The notes under the pieces: model-generated
What the model saw: the letters and a program-made list of their open reading frames with translations, nothing else
Databases searched by the model: none
What the model was told of the DNA's origin: nothing
In this document: positions 33,478 through 41,089 of the stretch, one piece after another
Layout: every line of letters begins with the position of its first letter
Position numbering within the stretch: position 1 is the first letter of the stretch
Assembly: GCA_036567945.1 (NCBI GenBank)
Contig: DATCTM010000101.1
Location: 1 to 42,407, forward strand
From: BRH-c54 sp036567945
GTDB lineage: Bacteria > Bacteroidota > Bacteroidia > Flavobacteriales_E > Vicingaceae
DNA length: 42,407 nt
Direction: 5' to 3'
Made by a program: the position numbers and the translations under genes

Positions 33478-34779
33478 ATGGCGTTAAACATTTTCCAAAC
33501 TAACAATAACAGTAGTGGTTTTGCTACGAAAAGTAAGAAAATGGCTCGAATGGGAGCTATCGGTGCTTTTTTTATATCCTTTACTTATGCTAGTTTTACT
33601 TGTTTATTTACCAATGATGCGGTTAACTTATTGATGGCCTTTAGCTTGCCGGCTGCCTGTATAGTTTTTTATGCAATTTCTTATGTAAAAATCAGCAGTA
33701 GGTCTATATACAACTTATTGTTATATTTATTAATAGTTTCAGCATGTTTTACTATATTTATAGGGTACAAATTAGATTTTGAAGCAAACTACAGTTTACT
33801 CATGATGGTTATTTTAAACCTAATGTTATTTACTATTCCAACCAATAAAAAATTAGCTATTTATTTTGGATTAGTTTTTACATTTTTAGTAGTTTGTCTG
33901 CTACTTTCAACTAAAAGTTCAAGTTTTATAGGGTTAGTCGTTGCCTTGTTTTTGTTTTCATTTATACTGAGTTTTATATTGACCCTTCAACGAAGAAATT
34001 TAATTCGAACCATAGATAGTAATGCCTCTATTTTAAAGTCTATAGCTAACACCACTAATGATGCTTTTTTATTGGTGGATTACTTTTCAAAAGAAATTAA
34101 AGATGCAAACGAGCGGACTTCCCAAATTTTTGCTTTAAATAATGCAATAGACATTATTAAAACTAATTATCAAACCTTATTTGCAGACGAGAGCTACATT
34201 CAGCAAAATCGTACAGAAATTAAACAACAGATTACTGATTATGGTTATTTTAGTGATGAAATACAATTTAGAACCAAATCCGGAGAAATATTTTGGGGGC
34301 ATTTAACCTTGTCACCATTTAATGCTGCCAAAAACAACTATTACTTATTACAAATAAGAAATATTGATGCAAAGAAAAAGTACGATGAAAAAATAGCTAA
34401 GAACAGCGAAAAATACCGTTTTATCTTAGATAATTTGGATGAATTTATCTATTTAGCAAACTACTCCAAAGGGAATATCCCCGATTTTGAATATGTAAGT
34501 CCTTTTATTGAAGAAATTTTTGGTATCAAACCCCACCAAAATGTTTCTCAAGAGATTCAGGAAAAGGTAGCTGAGTTATACCATCCTGAAGATGTCCCTA
34601 AAATAAAAAAAGAAAAAGATCAGTTTTTTAATGATAAAAAAGCTGCTGTGTTCAATTATCGAGTAAAACCACTTGGTAAAGATAAATACATTTGGATTCA
34701 AGAAAAAGTGTTCCCACGCCTAGATGAAAATGGCAATATCATAGAAATTTTAGGAATTCTAAGAAAAAAAGAGAGTTAA
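33478..34779 (+). CDS. Membrane PAS-domain sensor without an output domain
   Basis: A 433-aa protein with about six membrane helices (roughly 25-44, 50-70, 79-98, 106-121, 126-144, 149-170) followed by two PAS domains (about 185-300 and 310-428). The second is PAS_3-like and ends in a PAC motif (YIWIQEKVFPRLDENGNIIEILGIL). The protein stops five residues after the PAC segment. No kinase, GGDEF, phosphatase or DNA-binding domain follows, and the 135 nt up to dusB show no continuing frame. It may be a sensor that signals through a partner, or a shortened histidine kinase. Confidence 0.85.
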   Translation: MALNIFQTNNNSSGFATKSKKMARMGAIGAFFISFTYASFTCLFTNDAVNLLMAFSLPAACIVFYAISYVKISSRSIYNLLLYLLIVSACFTIFIGYKLDFEANYSLLMMVILNLMLFTIPTNKKLAIYFGLVFTFLVVCLLLSTKSSSFIGLVVALFLFSFILSFILTLQRRNLIRTIDSNASILKSIANTTNDAFLLVDYFSKEIKDANERTSQIFALNNAIDIIKTNYQTLFADESYIQQNRTEIKQQITDYGYFSDEIQFRTKSGEIFWGHLTLSPFNAAKNNYYLLQIRNIDAKKKYDEKIAKNSEKYRFILDNLDEFIYLANYSKGNIPDFEYVSPFIEEIFGIKPHQNVSQEIQEKVAELYHPEDVPKIKKEKDQFFNDKKAAVFNYRVKPLGKDKYIWIQEKVFPRLDENGNIIEILGILRKKES

Positions 34780-34888
34780 TTGATCTAGTAAGTGAGAGAA
34801 TTATTAAACCCCTCGAACTGCAAACGAACTTGTGAGTTCAACAAAGTTAAACCTCAAACCTTTTAAACATTCATCAATCTTATTTCCT

Positions 34889-34896
34889 TAATTTTG
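34889..34896 (+). promoter_or_regulatory. Candidate -7 promoter element for dusB
   Basis: TAATTTTG is an exact TAnnTTTG match, 18 nt before the dusB ATG. No normal -33 element is visible. Confidence 0.4.
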
Positions 34897-34914
34897 TCCT
34901 AATTTTTATTATCA

Positions 34915-35895
34915 ATGGCAAAAATAGGCGATATAGAACTTGGTGAGTTCCCACTTTTACTTGCTCCAATGGAAGATGTTAGCGACCCCCCTTTTCGTGC
35001 GTTATGTAAAGAGAATGGTGCTGATTTAATGTACACAGAATTTATTTCCTCGGAAGGATTGATTAGAGATGCCGCAAAAAGCGTAAAAAAGCTCGATATT
35101 TTTGAATACGAACGCCCCATTGGAATTCAGATTTTCGGGAATGATATTGAATCCATGCGCCAGGCAACAGAAGTAACCACCCAAGCTAATCCCGATATTA
35201 TTGATATTAATTATGGCTGTCCGGTAAAAAAAGTAGCCTGTAAAGGTTCCGGAGCGGGTATTTTGCAAGATATTCCTAAAATGGTAAAAATGACTGCCGA
35301 AATTGTTAAATCTACGCATTTGCCTGTTACCGTAAAAACCCGTTTAGGTTGGGACGAAAGCACCAAATACATTGTGGAAGTAGCAGAAAGGTTGCAAGAT
35401 GTTGGCATACAGGCTATTTCTATTCACGGCAGAACCAGAAAACAAATGTATAAAGGAGAAGCTGACTGGACCTTAATTGGTGAAGTAAAAAACAACCCAA
35501 GAATGCATATTCCTGTTTTTGGAAATGGAGATGTCGACACCCCCGAAAAAGCATTAGAAAATAAAAACAGATATGGTATTGATGGTGTAATGATAGGTAG
35601 AGCAAGTATTGGTTATCCTTGGATTTTTAATGAGATTAAGTATTTTATGGCTACCGGAGAACATCTTGCTCCGCCAACCATAGAACAACGTATAAATGTT
35701 GCCAAACGCCATTTAGAAATGTCTATAAAATGGAAAGGCGAAAAATTAGGTGTTGTTGAAATGCGAAGACATTACGCTAATTATTTTAAAGGAATTCCTC
35801 ACTTAAAAGAATTCAGAATAAAATTAGTTACCGAAACTAATCCCAAAATTTTATTTCAAACCTTAGATGAAATTTCTACTGCATTGAGTTATTAA
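34915..35895 (+). CDS. dusB: tRNA-dihydrouridine synthase (DusB-type)
   Basis: FMN-dependent enzyme reducing specific uridines in the tRNA D-loop. The 326-aa protein shows LLAPMEDVSDPPFR (15-28), IQIFGND, the catalytic-Cys segment DINYGCPVKKVACKGSGAGIL (Cys102), the VKTRLGWD and SIHGRTRKQMYKG FMN/RNA-binding motifs and VFGNGDV/GVMIGRAS. The C-terminal helical tRNA-binding domain is present. Its stop codon overlaps the stop of the convergent permease gene in the shared TTAA (35892-35895). Confidence 0.95.
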   Translation: MAKIGDIELGEFPLLLAPMEDVSDPPFRALCKENGADLMYTEFISSEGLIRDAAKSVKKLDIFEYERPIGIQIFGNDIESMRQATEVTTQANPDIIDINYGCPVKKVACKGSGAGILQDIPKMVKMTAEIVKSTHLPVTVKTRLGWDESTKYIVEVAERLQDVGIQAISIHGRTRKQMYKGEADWTLIGEVKNNPRMHIPVFGNGDVDTPEKALENKNRYGIDGVMIGRASIGYPWIFNEIKYFMATGEHLAPPTIEQRINVAKRHLEMSIKWKGEKLGVVEMRRHYANYFKGIPHLKEFRIKLVTETNPKILFQTLDEISTALSY

Positions 35896-37094
35896 AGATG
35901 CTTTTTAGTAAGCACTCTTACCGGATACCAAGAAGCTAAAAAACCAATTATCAAAACAATAATAGTAATATAAATAAAATCTAACAACTCTAATTTTATA
36001 GGATAAAATTCTACCACACTACCCTCCAACCTTAATAAACCAAACTGTATTTGTAACCAACAAACAATAGCTCCCAACACCATCCCGGAAATGGCTCCGG
36101 CTAAATTAATAATCATTCCCTCCATAAAAAATACCTGCTTAATAGTTTTTCTGGAAGCTCCCATAGTACGTAAAATCCAAATATCTTTTTTCTTATCAAT
36201 AATCAACATGGTAAGTGAACCAATAATGTTAAAAGAAGCAATTACCAATATAAAAGTTAAGATAAGGAACGTAATCCATTTTTCAGTTTTGTTGGTTTTA
36301 AATATTAACTCATTCAATTCGTGACGAGTTTTTACTACATAATCATCACCCAAAATAGCTTGTATTTTCTCTTTTGCTTTTTCATGATTTACTCCCGGTT
36401 TCAATCCTAACTCTACAGATGATATTTTTCCCTCGTAAGAAAGTACTTTTTGAGCAAACCTTAAAGGAGTAACTACATATTTAGTATCAAAATCAGGATT
36501 GACAGAAAAAATACCTGTTGGAATAGCAAATTTTCGGGTAAACTCATCTGTTGGAATAAAAGCTTTTGCTAAACCTTTTTTCGGGACAATAATACTCACT
36601 TGTTCCACCACCATATTATGTAAATACAAAGATAATTTATCAGCAATTCCATAACCCAAAACTATTTTGTTAGAATCACCCTTCATCACTTGTCCTTCAA
36701 TCATTAATGTATCTAAACCGGTCATTTCATAAAACTGCGGTTCAACACCTTTTAAAGTAGCAATGGTTTGTTTTTCCATGTATTTCACCAACACTACATC
36801 CTCAACAGCATGATTATAAAATGCAACTTCATCTAATTGCAAAATTTTGTCTTTAGGAAAATCGGTCACTTCAAATGTTTTTCCTTTAGTAGCTTCAATT
36901 TTTATATCCGGATCGAATGAAGCATAAAGCTTTTCCACCAAATCTTCCAGTCCGTTAAAAGCAGAAAGTACAATTACCAACGCCAACGTTCCTACAGCAA
37001 TACCAAGCACCGAAATCCATGAAATAATATTAATAACATTATGCGATTTCTTTGCAATAAAATACCTTTTTGCTATGTAAAACGGAAAATTCAA
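35892..37094 (-). CDS. LolC/LolE-like FtsX-family ABC permease (2)
   Basis: A 400-aa permease of the lipoprotein-release family. The N-terminus (FYIAKRYFIAKKSHNVINIISWISVLGIAVGTLAL) is typical of LolC/E. A large periplasmic domain and three C-terminal helices follow, with the coupling motif DKKKDIWILRTMGASRKTIKQVF. In Gram-negative bacteria LolCDE moves lipoproteins from the inner membrane to LolA. This copy fits canonical LolC/E better than the gene at 32139, from which it differs clearly in sequence. No LolD ATPase is adjacent. Convergent with dusB by a 4-nt overlap. Confidence 0.9.
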   Translation of the reverse strand: MNFPFYIAKRYFIAKKSHNVINIISWISVLGIAVGTLALVIVLSAFNGLEDLVEKLYASFDPDIKIEATKGKTFEVTDFPKDKILQLDEVAFYNHAVEDVVLVKYMEKQTIATLKGVEPQFYEMTGLDTLMIEGQVMKGDSNKIVLGYGIADKLSLYLHNMVVEQVSIIVPKKGLAKAFIPTDEFTRKFAIPTGIFSVNPDFDTKYVVTPLRFAQKVLSYEGKISSVELGLKPGVNHEKAKEKIQAILGDDYVVKTRHELNELIFKTNKTEKWITFLILTFILVIASFNIIGSLTMLIIDKKKDIWILRTMGASRKTIKQVFFMEGMIINLAGAISGMVLGAIVCWLQIQFGLLRLEGSVVEFYPIKLELLDFIYITIIVLIIGFLASWYPVRVLTKKHL

Positions 37095-37191
37095 CTGTTG
37101 TTTTGTGTTGTTTTAAATCTTGTCGGCTAATTTACAACTTTTAAAATAAGTTAAATTCAAATCCAACAATTAATAGGTATTGGAAATTGAG

Positions 37192-37199
37192 TAACTTTG
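37192..37199 (+). promoter_or_regulatory. Candidate -7 promoter element for the DUF6132-heme-thioredoxin cluster
   Basis: TAACTTTG is an exact TAnnTTTG match 22 nt before the DUF6132 ATG, in the divergent spacer with the permease gene. Confidence 0.45.
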
Positions 37200-37221
37200 T
37201 GTTATCATTAATTAACTTCTT

Positions 37222-37446
37222 ATGCTCAACTGGATAAAAAACCATAAAATTTCTTTTCTTGTAGCTTTTTTAGGTGCTGCTGCCGGATATGCATATTGGT
37301 ATTTTATCGGTTGTGAAAGTGGCTCATGTGCCATTACTTCAGTTTGGTACAGAACAGCTGCCTATGGAGCATTTATGGGTTGGTTAGTGGGCGATTTTGC
37401 TAACGATAAATTTAACAAAAAAGAAAATAAAACAGACCATGAATAA
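37222..37446 (+). CDS. DUF6132 family small membrane protein
   Basis: A 74-aa protein with two hydrophobic segments (about 10-29 and 43-60) joined by the loop GCESGSCAITS, which holds a conserved-looking cysteine pair, Cys31 and Cys36. This pattern matches the DUF6132 family common in Bacteroidota. The function is not established; the cysteines invite a redox or sulfur-handling role, which fits the downstream heme lipoprotein and thioredoxin. Its 3' end overlaps the next gene by 8 nt. Confidence 0.87.
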   Translation: MLNWIKNHKISFLVAFLGAAAGYAYWYFIGCESGSCAITSVWYRTAAYGAFMGWLVGDFANDKFNKKENKTDHE

Positions 37447-38080
37447 ACTTTCCTATTTAGTGTATACTACTGCCATTACAGCATTACTAGCTTGTGGCAA
37501 TGAAAAAACTGCCGAACAACAAAAAGTTGCAACAATGGAAGAACAACCGAAGCAAATTGCTGAAGGTGTTGAAGAACTTACCATAGAAGAAAGTCAAGCT
37601 TACACACTAAAAGGACAAGAAATTGCTCAACAAACATTTAAGGCGTTGAGCGGAAGTTTAAAAAAAGCCATGAGCGAAGGTGGTGTAACCAATGCTATTA
37701 AATTCTGTAATGTAAATGAAAGTGTTATTGTTGATTCGGTTTCAAAACATTATGATGTTAACATTAAAAGAACCAGCCACAAACTACGAAATGAGAAAAA
37801 CAAACCCAATGCTTCCGAACAAGAAATGATTGATTACTATCTGAACGCTTCAAAAACTACTGAAGATTTATTTCCTGAAGTAAAACGAAATACCGATAAT
37901 ACAGTAAGCTTTTACGCTCCTATCCATTTACAACCGCTTTGTGTTACTTGCCACGGAACAGTTGGAAAAACGGTAAGCGAAACCGATTACAAATCTATTT
38001 TGGCACTTTATCCTAACGATAAAGCAGTTAATTTTGATATTGATGAGTTTAGAGGGATTTGGAGTATCACTTTTAAATAA
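37439..38080 (+). CDS. DUF3365-type c-heme lipoprotein
   Basis: A 213-aa lipoprotein (signal ending ITALLAC, Cys19) with a DUF3365/Tll0287-like domain. RTSHKLRNEKNKP at 111-123 and the C-terminal PLCVTCHG are typical; CVTCH at 168-172 is a covalent c-type heme-binding motif with His172 as axial ligand. Relatives act as redox or gas sensors, alone or fused to signalling domains; here there is no such domain. I chose the ATG at 37439, 42 nt inside the longest open frame, because it yields a clean lipoprotein signal. It overlaps DUF6132 by 8 nt, and thioredoxin follows after 11 nt. Confidence 0.88.
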   Translation: MNKLSYLVYTTAITALLACGNEKTAEQQKVATMEEQPKQIAEGVEELTIEESQAYTLKGQEIAQQTFKALSGSLKKAMSEGGVTNAIKFCNVNESVIVDSVSKHYDVNIKRTSHKLRNEKNKPNASEQEMIDYYLNASKTTEDLFPEVKRNTDNTVSFYAPIHLQPLCVTCHGTVGKTVSETDYKSILALYPNDKAVNFDIDEFRGIWSITFK

Positions 38081-38091
38081 ATTAATTTATC

Positions 38092-38388
38092 ATGGCAACA
38101 TTTAATGAAATAATTAATTCCGACCGACCCGTTTTAGTAGATTTCTTTGCTACTTGGTGTGGCCCATGCAAAGCCATGTCGCCAATTTTGGATGAGGTGG
38201 CAAAACAAGTACAAGGCAAAGCCCGTGTTTTAAAAATTGATGTAGATAAAAACCAACAAGCTGCTACAGCTTATCAGGTAAGAGGTGTTCCCACACTAAT
38301 TTTATTTAAAAATGGCAAACAGCTTTGGCGACAATCAGGTGTGGTAGATGCCAATCAGTTAGTACAAATTATTAATCAGCACAGCTGA
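38092..38388 (+). CDS. trxA: Thioredoxin
   Basis: A 98-aa cytosolic thioredoxin with the canonical active site ATWCGPCK (Cys23 and Cys26), the buried Asp in VDFFATW and the cis-proline in RGVPTLILF. No signal peptide. The N-terminus is slightly shorter than in E. coli TrxA. It is the third gene of a tightly packed cluster with the DUF6132 protein and the heme lipoprotein, suggesting a dedicated redox role rather than only the housekeeping one, though that is inference. Confidence 0.93.
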   Translation: MATFNEIINSDRPVLVDFFATWCGPCKAMSPILDEVAKQVQGKARVLKIDVDKNQQAATAYQVRGVPTLILFKNGKQLWRQSGVVDANQLVQIINQHS

Positions 38389-38410
38389 TACATATCTTAA
38401 AAAAGTTCAT

Positions 38411-38418
38411 TAGCTTTG
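38411..38418 (+). promoter_or_regulatory. Candidate -7 promoter element for the RemB/Wzi-WecA cluster
   Basis: TAGCTTTG is an exact TAnnTTTG match, 50 nt before the first RemB/Wzi-like ATG. No -33 TTG at proper spacing was found. Confidence 0.4.
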
Positions 38419-38468
38419 GTGCTTTATTTTTAAGCAACACATTATCACTGTTTTCAGTATTAAAACTA

Positions 38469-40043
38469 ATGAATAAGCAAATCGGCATAATTTTTTTACT
38501 TTTTTTGCTTACTGCCCAACTAGCTTTTAGTCAGCAACTTAATTTGCCACTTAACCGAGAATTTAATTTGGTTAACCAAAAAGAATTTAATGCATTAGAT
38601 AATAATGTTCACACTTCTTTTCTACCTATTCTACAATCTAAAGTAATAACTGATAGCTTTTCTTTGCTTAAAAGCCATGAGCAAGATGCTTACCTCGTCA
38701 ATGTAAATAAAACTTATTTTGAAGATAAATCGTGGTTTTCCAGAAAACTATTTCACGAAAATTTTGTGAGAGTTGATACAGGCGATTTCTACCTTACTAT
38801 AGATCCTTTGCTTAATATAGAAATGGGACAAGATGGCGAAGATACAAACCAAGACCAAGCTCTTTATGTAAATACAAGAGGAATTATTGCTAAAGGACAT
38901 ATTGGTGAAAAATTTTCTTTTCAAACTGCGTTGTACGAAAATCAAGCTGTTTTCCCAGATTATATGGCAGCTTATGTACGTTCAACCAATGTTGTTCCCG
39001 GACAAGGAAGAGTAAAGCGTTTTAAAGATAATGGTTTTGATTATAATTCGGCTACTTCTTATATTTCCTACTCTCCTAGTAAACGACTTAACTTTCAATT
39101 AGGCAACGACAAGCAATTTGTAGGTGATGGATATCGTTCCATTTTACTTTCCGATTACGCTTTTCATTATCCATATTATAAAGCCACAGCTTGGTTTGGT
39201 AAGAAAAATCAATTTCAATATACCAAAGTAAACACCGGGTTATCAAGTCTCGATAGAAGAGAACAAGGTTCAACTCCCGAAGAATTGTTTATGCGTAAAA
39301 GTATGTCAGTACATTATTTAAGTTGGATAGCTACTCAATGGCTACATTTAGGTTTTTTTGAATCAACAATATGGCAAACAGAAGACAGCAGTGGTACAAA
39401 ACCTTACAATTTTATGCAGTTAAACCCTGTATTGTTTGCGAATACATTGGTTACAGGTTTTGATGGTAAAAACAATTCTCAATTGGGTCTTAACGCAAAA
39501 ATTAAATTGCCAATCAACACTATTATTTACGGTCAGTTATTATATGATGGTAATAAAAACCATACAAAAACAGGTTATCAAGCAGGAGTAAAGTTTTTTG
39601 GCATTACGGGGTTAACCTTACAAGCCGAATATAACCATGTAGAACCCTACACTTACAGCAATGCTATTGCACTACAAAATTATTCGCATTTTAATGAACC
39701 TTTAGCTCATCCTTATGGAGCTAACTTTGACGAAATGGTTGGGATAATGAATTATAAATACAAACGATTATTTGTGCAAACAAAAGTAAATTATGCTAAA
39801 CTAAACTCTCAAGGAAATAACATATTTGTAAGCAACGAAAATACTATTTCAATCGTTCCGGAAACAGCAGATTTAATAAACATTCAGGCACATGCCGGTT
39901 TTTTAATTAATCCAAAAAATAATATGGCGTTAATGTTAGGCATCTCCCAAAGAACACTAACAACTGATTTTGGAGAACACAAAACAAATTATATTTACTT
40001 TGCATTAAGAACTTCATTAAGAAATTTATACAGCGATATTTAA
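38469..40043 (+). CDS. RemB/Wzi-like outer-membrane beta-barrel protein (1)
   Basis: A 524-aa protein with a signal peptide (MNKQIGIIFLLFLLTAQLAFSQ) and alternating beta-strand character, matching the Wzi/RemB group. The hallmark is QLGNDKQFVGDGYRSILLSD, the LGNDKxFxGxGxRSLLLSD-type motif shared with capsule-assembly Wzi; LSWIATQWLHLGFFES and HFNEPLAHPYGANFDE further down recur in the paralogue at 41086. Wzi anchors capsular polysaccharide in enterobacteria, and RemB is linked to gliding motility in Flavobacterium. It is separated by 2 nt from a WecA-type transferase, which favours a polysaccharide-related role. Confidence 0.85.
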   Translation: MNKQIGIIFLLFLLTAQLAFSQQLNLPLNREFNLVNQKEFNALDNNVHTSFLPILQSKVITDSFSLLKSHEQDAYLVNVNKTYFEDKSWFSRKLFHENFVRVDTGDFYLTIDPLLNIEMGQDGEDTNQDQALYVNTRGIIAKGHIGEKFSFQTALYENQAVFPDYMAAYVRSTNVVPGQGRVKRFKDNGFDYNSATSYISYSPSKRLNFQLGNDKQFVGDGYRSILLSDYAFHYPYYKATAWFGKKNQFQYTKVNTGLSSLDRREQGSTPEELFMRKSMSVHYLSWIATQWLHLGFFESTIWQTEDSSGTKPYNFMQLNPVLFANTLVTGFDGKNNSQLGLNAKIKLPINTIIYGQLLYDGNKNHTKTGYQAGVKFFGITGLTLQAEYNHVEPYTYSNAIALQNYSHFNEPLAHPYGANFDEMVGIMNYKYKRLFVQTKVNYAKLNSQGNNIFVSNENTISIVPETADLINIQAHAGFLINPKNNMALMLGISQRTLTTDFGEHKTNYIYFALRTSLRNLYSDI

Positions 40044-40045
40044 TT

Positions 40046-41089
40046 ATGGAAATCATTTTACCGATAATTACGTCTTTTTTGATTGTGTTGCTTGCAACAC
40101 CATCCTTCATTACTATTGCTAAAATGAAGCACCTGTTTGATGACCCAACAGAAAGCAGAAAAATTCACAGCCAAAAAACACCATCTATGGGCGGAATGAT
40201 GATTTTTGCCGGAATACTTTTTTCATTTTTACTTTGGCTTCCTATAAACGAAATGGGCGTAATTAAATACCTTGTCCCTTCCATGCTTATCATGTTTTTT
40301 GTGGGAATGAAAGACGATATTATTGGTACTGCACCTGCAAAAAAATTAGCAGCACATTTGTTCTGTGCTTTTATTATGGTTTTTATGGCTAATGTTAAAC
40401 TTACCAGTTTGCACGGCTTATTTGGCATAAGAGAAATTCCCGAATATGCAGGAATTATGCTTTCGGTGTTTACTTATATTGTAATTATAAATGCTTTTAA
40501 TTTAATTGATGGAGTTGATGGTCTGGCTGCAGGAATAGGATTAATTGCTGCCTCTTTTTTCGGGTGCTGGTTTTATTTTGCCAACGATTGGATTTACGCT
40601 ATTTTATCTTTTGCTATAGCAGGAAGTCTATTAGGTTTTTTAAGGTTTAACTTTAATCCTGCAAAAATATTTATGGGCGATTCAGGGTCACTTACAATAG
40701 GTTTCTTAATGGCTGTATTAGCCATTGAAATGGTCGAATACAAAGCCACCGATTTACCCGATGTTATTCAAAATATTTCTAAACCCATTTTAGCCATGTC
40801 TATTTTGGTATATCCTTTAGTGGATACTATCAGGGTGTTTACCATCAGAATTTTAAGTGGTGTTTCTCCTTTTCGTGCTGACAGAAATCACATCCATCAC
40901 AGGTTATTAGATTTAGGATTATCGCACAGACAAACCGTAATTGTTATTTATCTGTTTAATTTATTAATTGTTGGAGGTGCTGTTTTTGCTCAACAATTCA
41001 ACCCAAGTTACGCTTTTATTACACTTACAGCCTTTGTAATTCTATCTACTCAAATTCCTTTCTTATTTAAACTGAAAAAGAAAAAATGA
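40046..41089 (+). CDS. WecA/TagO-type undecaprenyl-phosphate sugar-1-phosphate transferase
   Basis: A 347-aa polytopic membrane enzyme of the MraY/WecA family that starts lipid-linked glycan synthesis by moving a HexNAc-1-phosphate to undecaprenyl phosphate. Motifs in order: DDPTESRKIHSQKTPSMGG, the Mg-binding GMKDD, NAFNLIDGVDGLAAG, FMGDSGSLTIGF and the sugar-nucleotide loop ADRNHIHHRLLDLGL. HIHHRL marks the WecA/TagO branch rather than MraY. About ten membrane segments are apparent. It starts 2 nt after one RemB/Wzi-like gene and its TGA overlaps the ATG of the next, so the three are translationally linked. Confidence 0.93.
   Translation: MEIILPIITSFLIVLLATPSFITIAKMKHLFDDPTESRKIHSQKTPSMGGMMIFAGILFSFLLWLPINEMGVIKYLVPSMLIMFFVGMKDDIIGTAPAKKLAAHLFCAFIMVFMANVKLTSLHGLFGIREIPEYAGIMLSVFTYIVIINAFNLIDGVDGLAAGIGLIAASFFGCWFYFANDWIYAILSFAIAGSLLGFLRFNFNPAKIFMGDSGSLTIGFLMAVLAIEMVEYKATDLPDVIQNISKPILAMSILVYPLVDTIRVFTIRILSGVSPFRADRNHIHHRLLDLGLSHRQTVIVIYLFNLLIVGGAVFAQQFNPSYAFITLTAFVILSTQIPFLFKLKKKK

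Noticed and set aside
34845..34860. GAACTTGTGAGTTC short inverted repeat before dusB
   Set aside because: It is only a 5-bp stem without a T-run, which is expected by chance in sequence of this composition.
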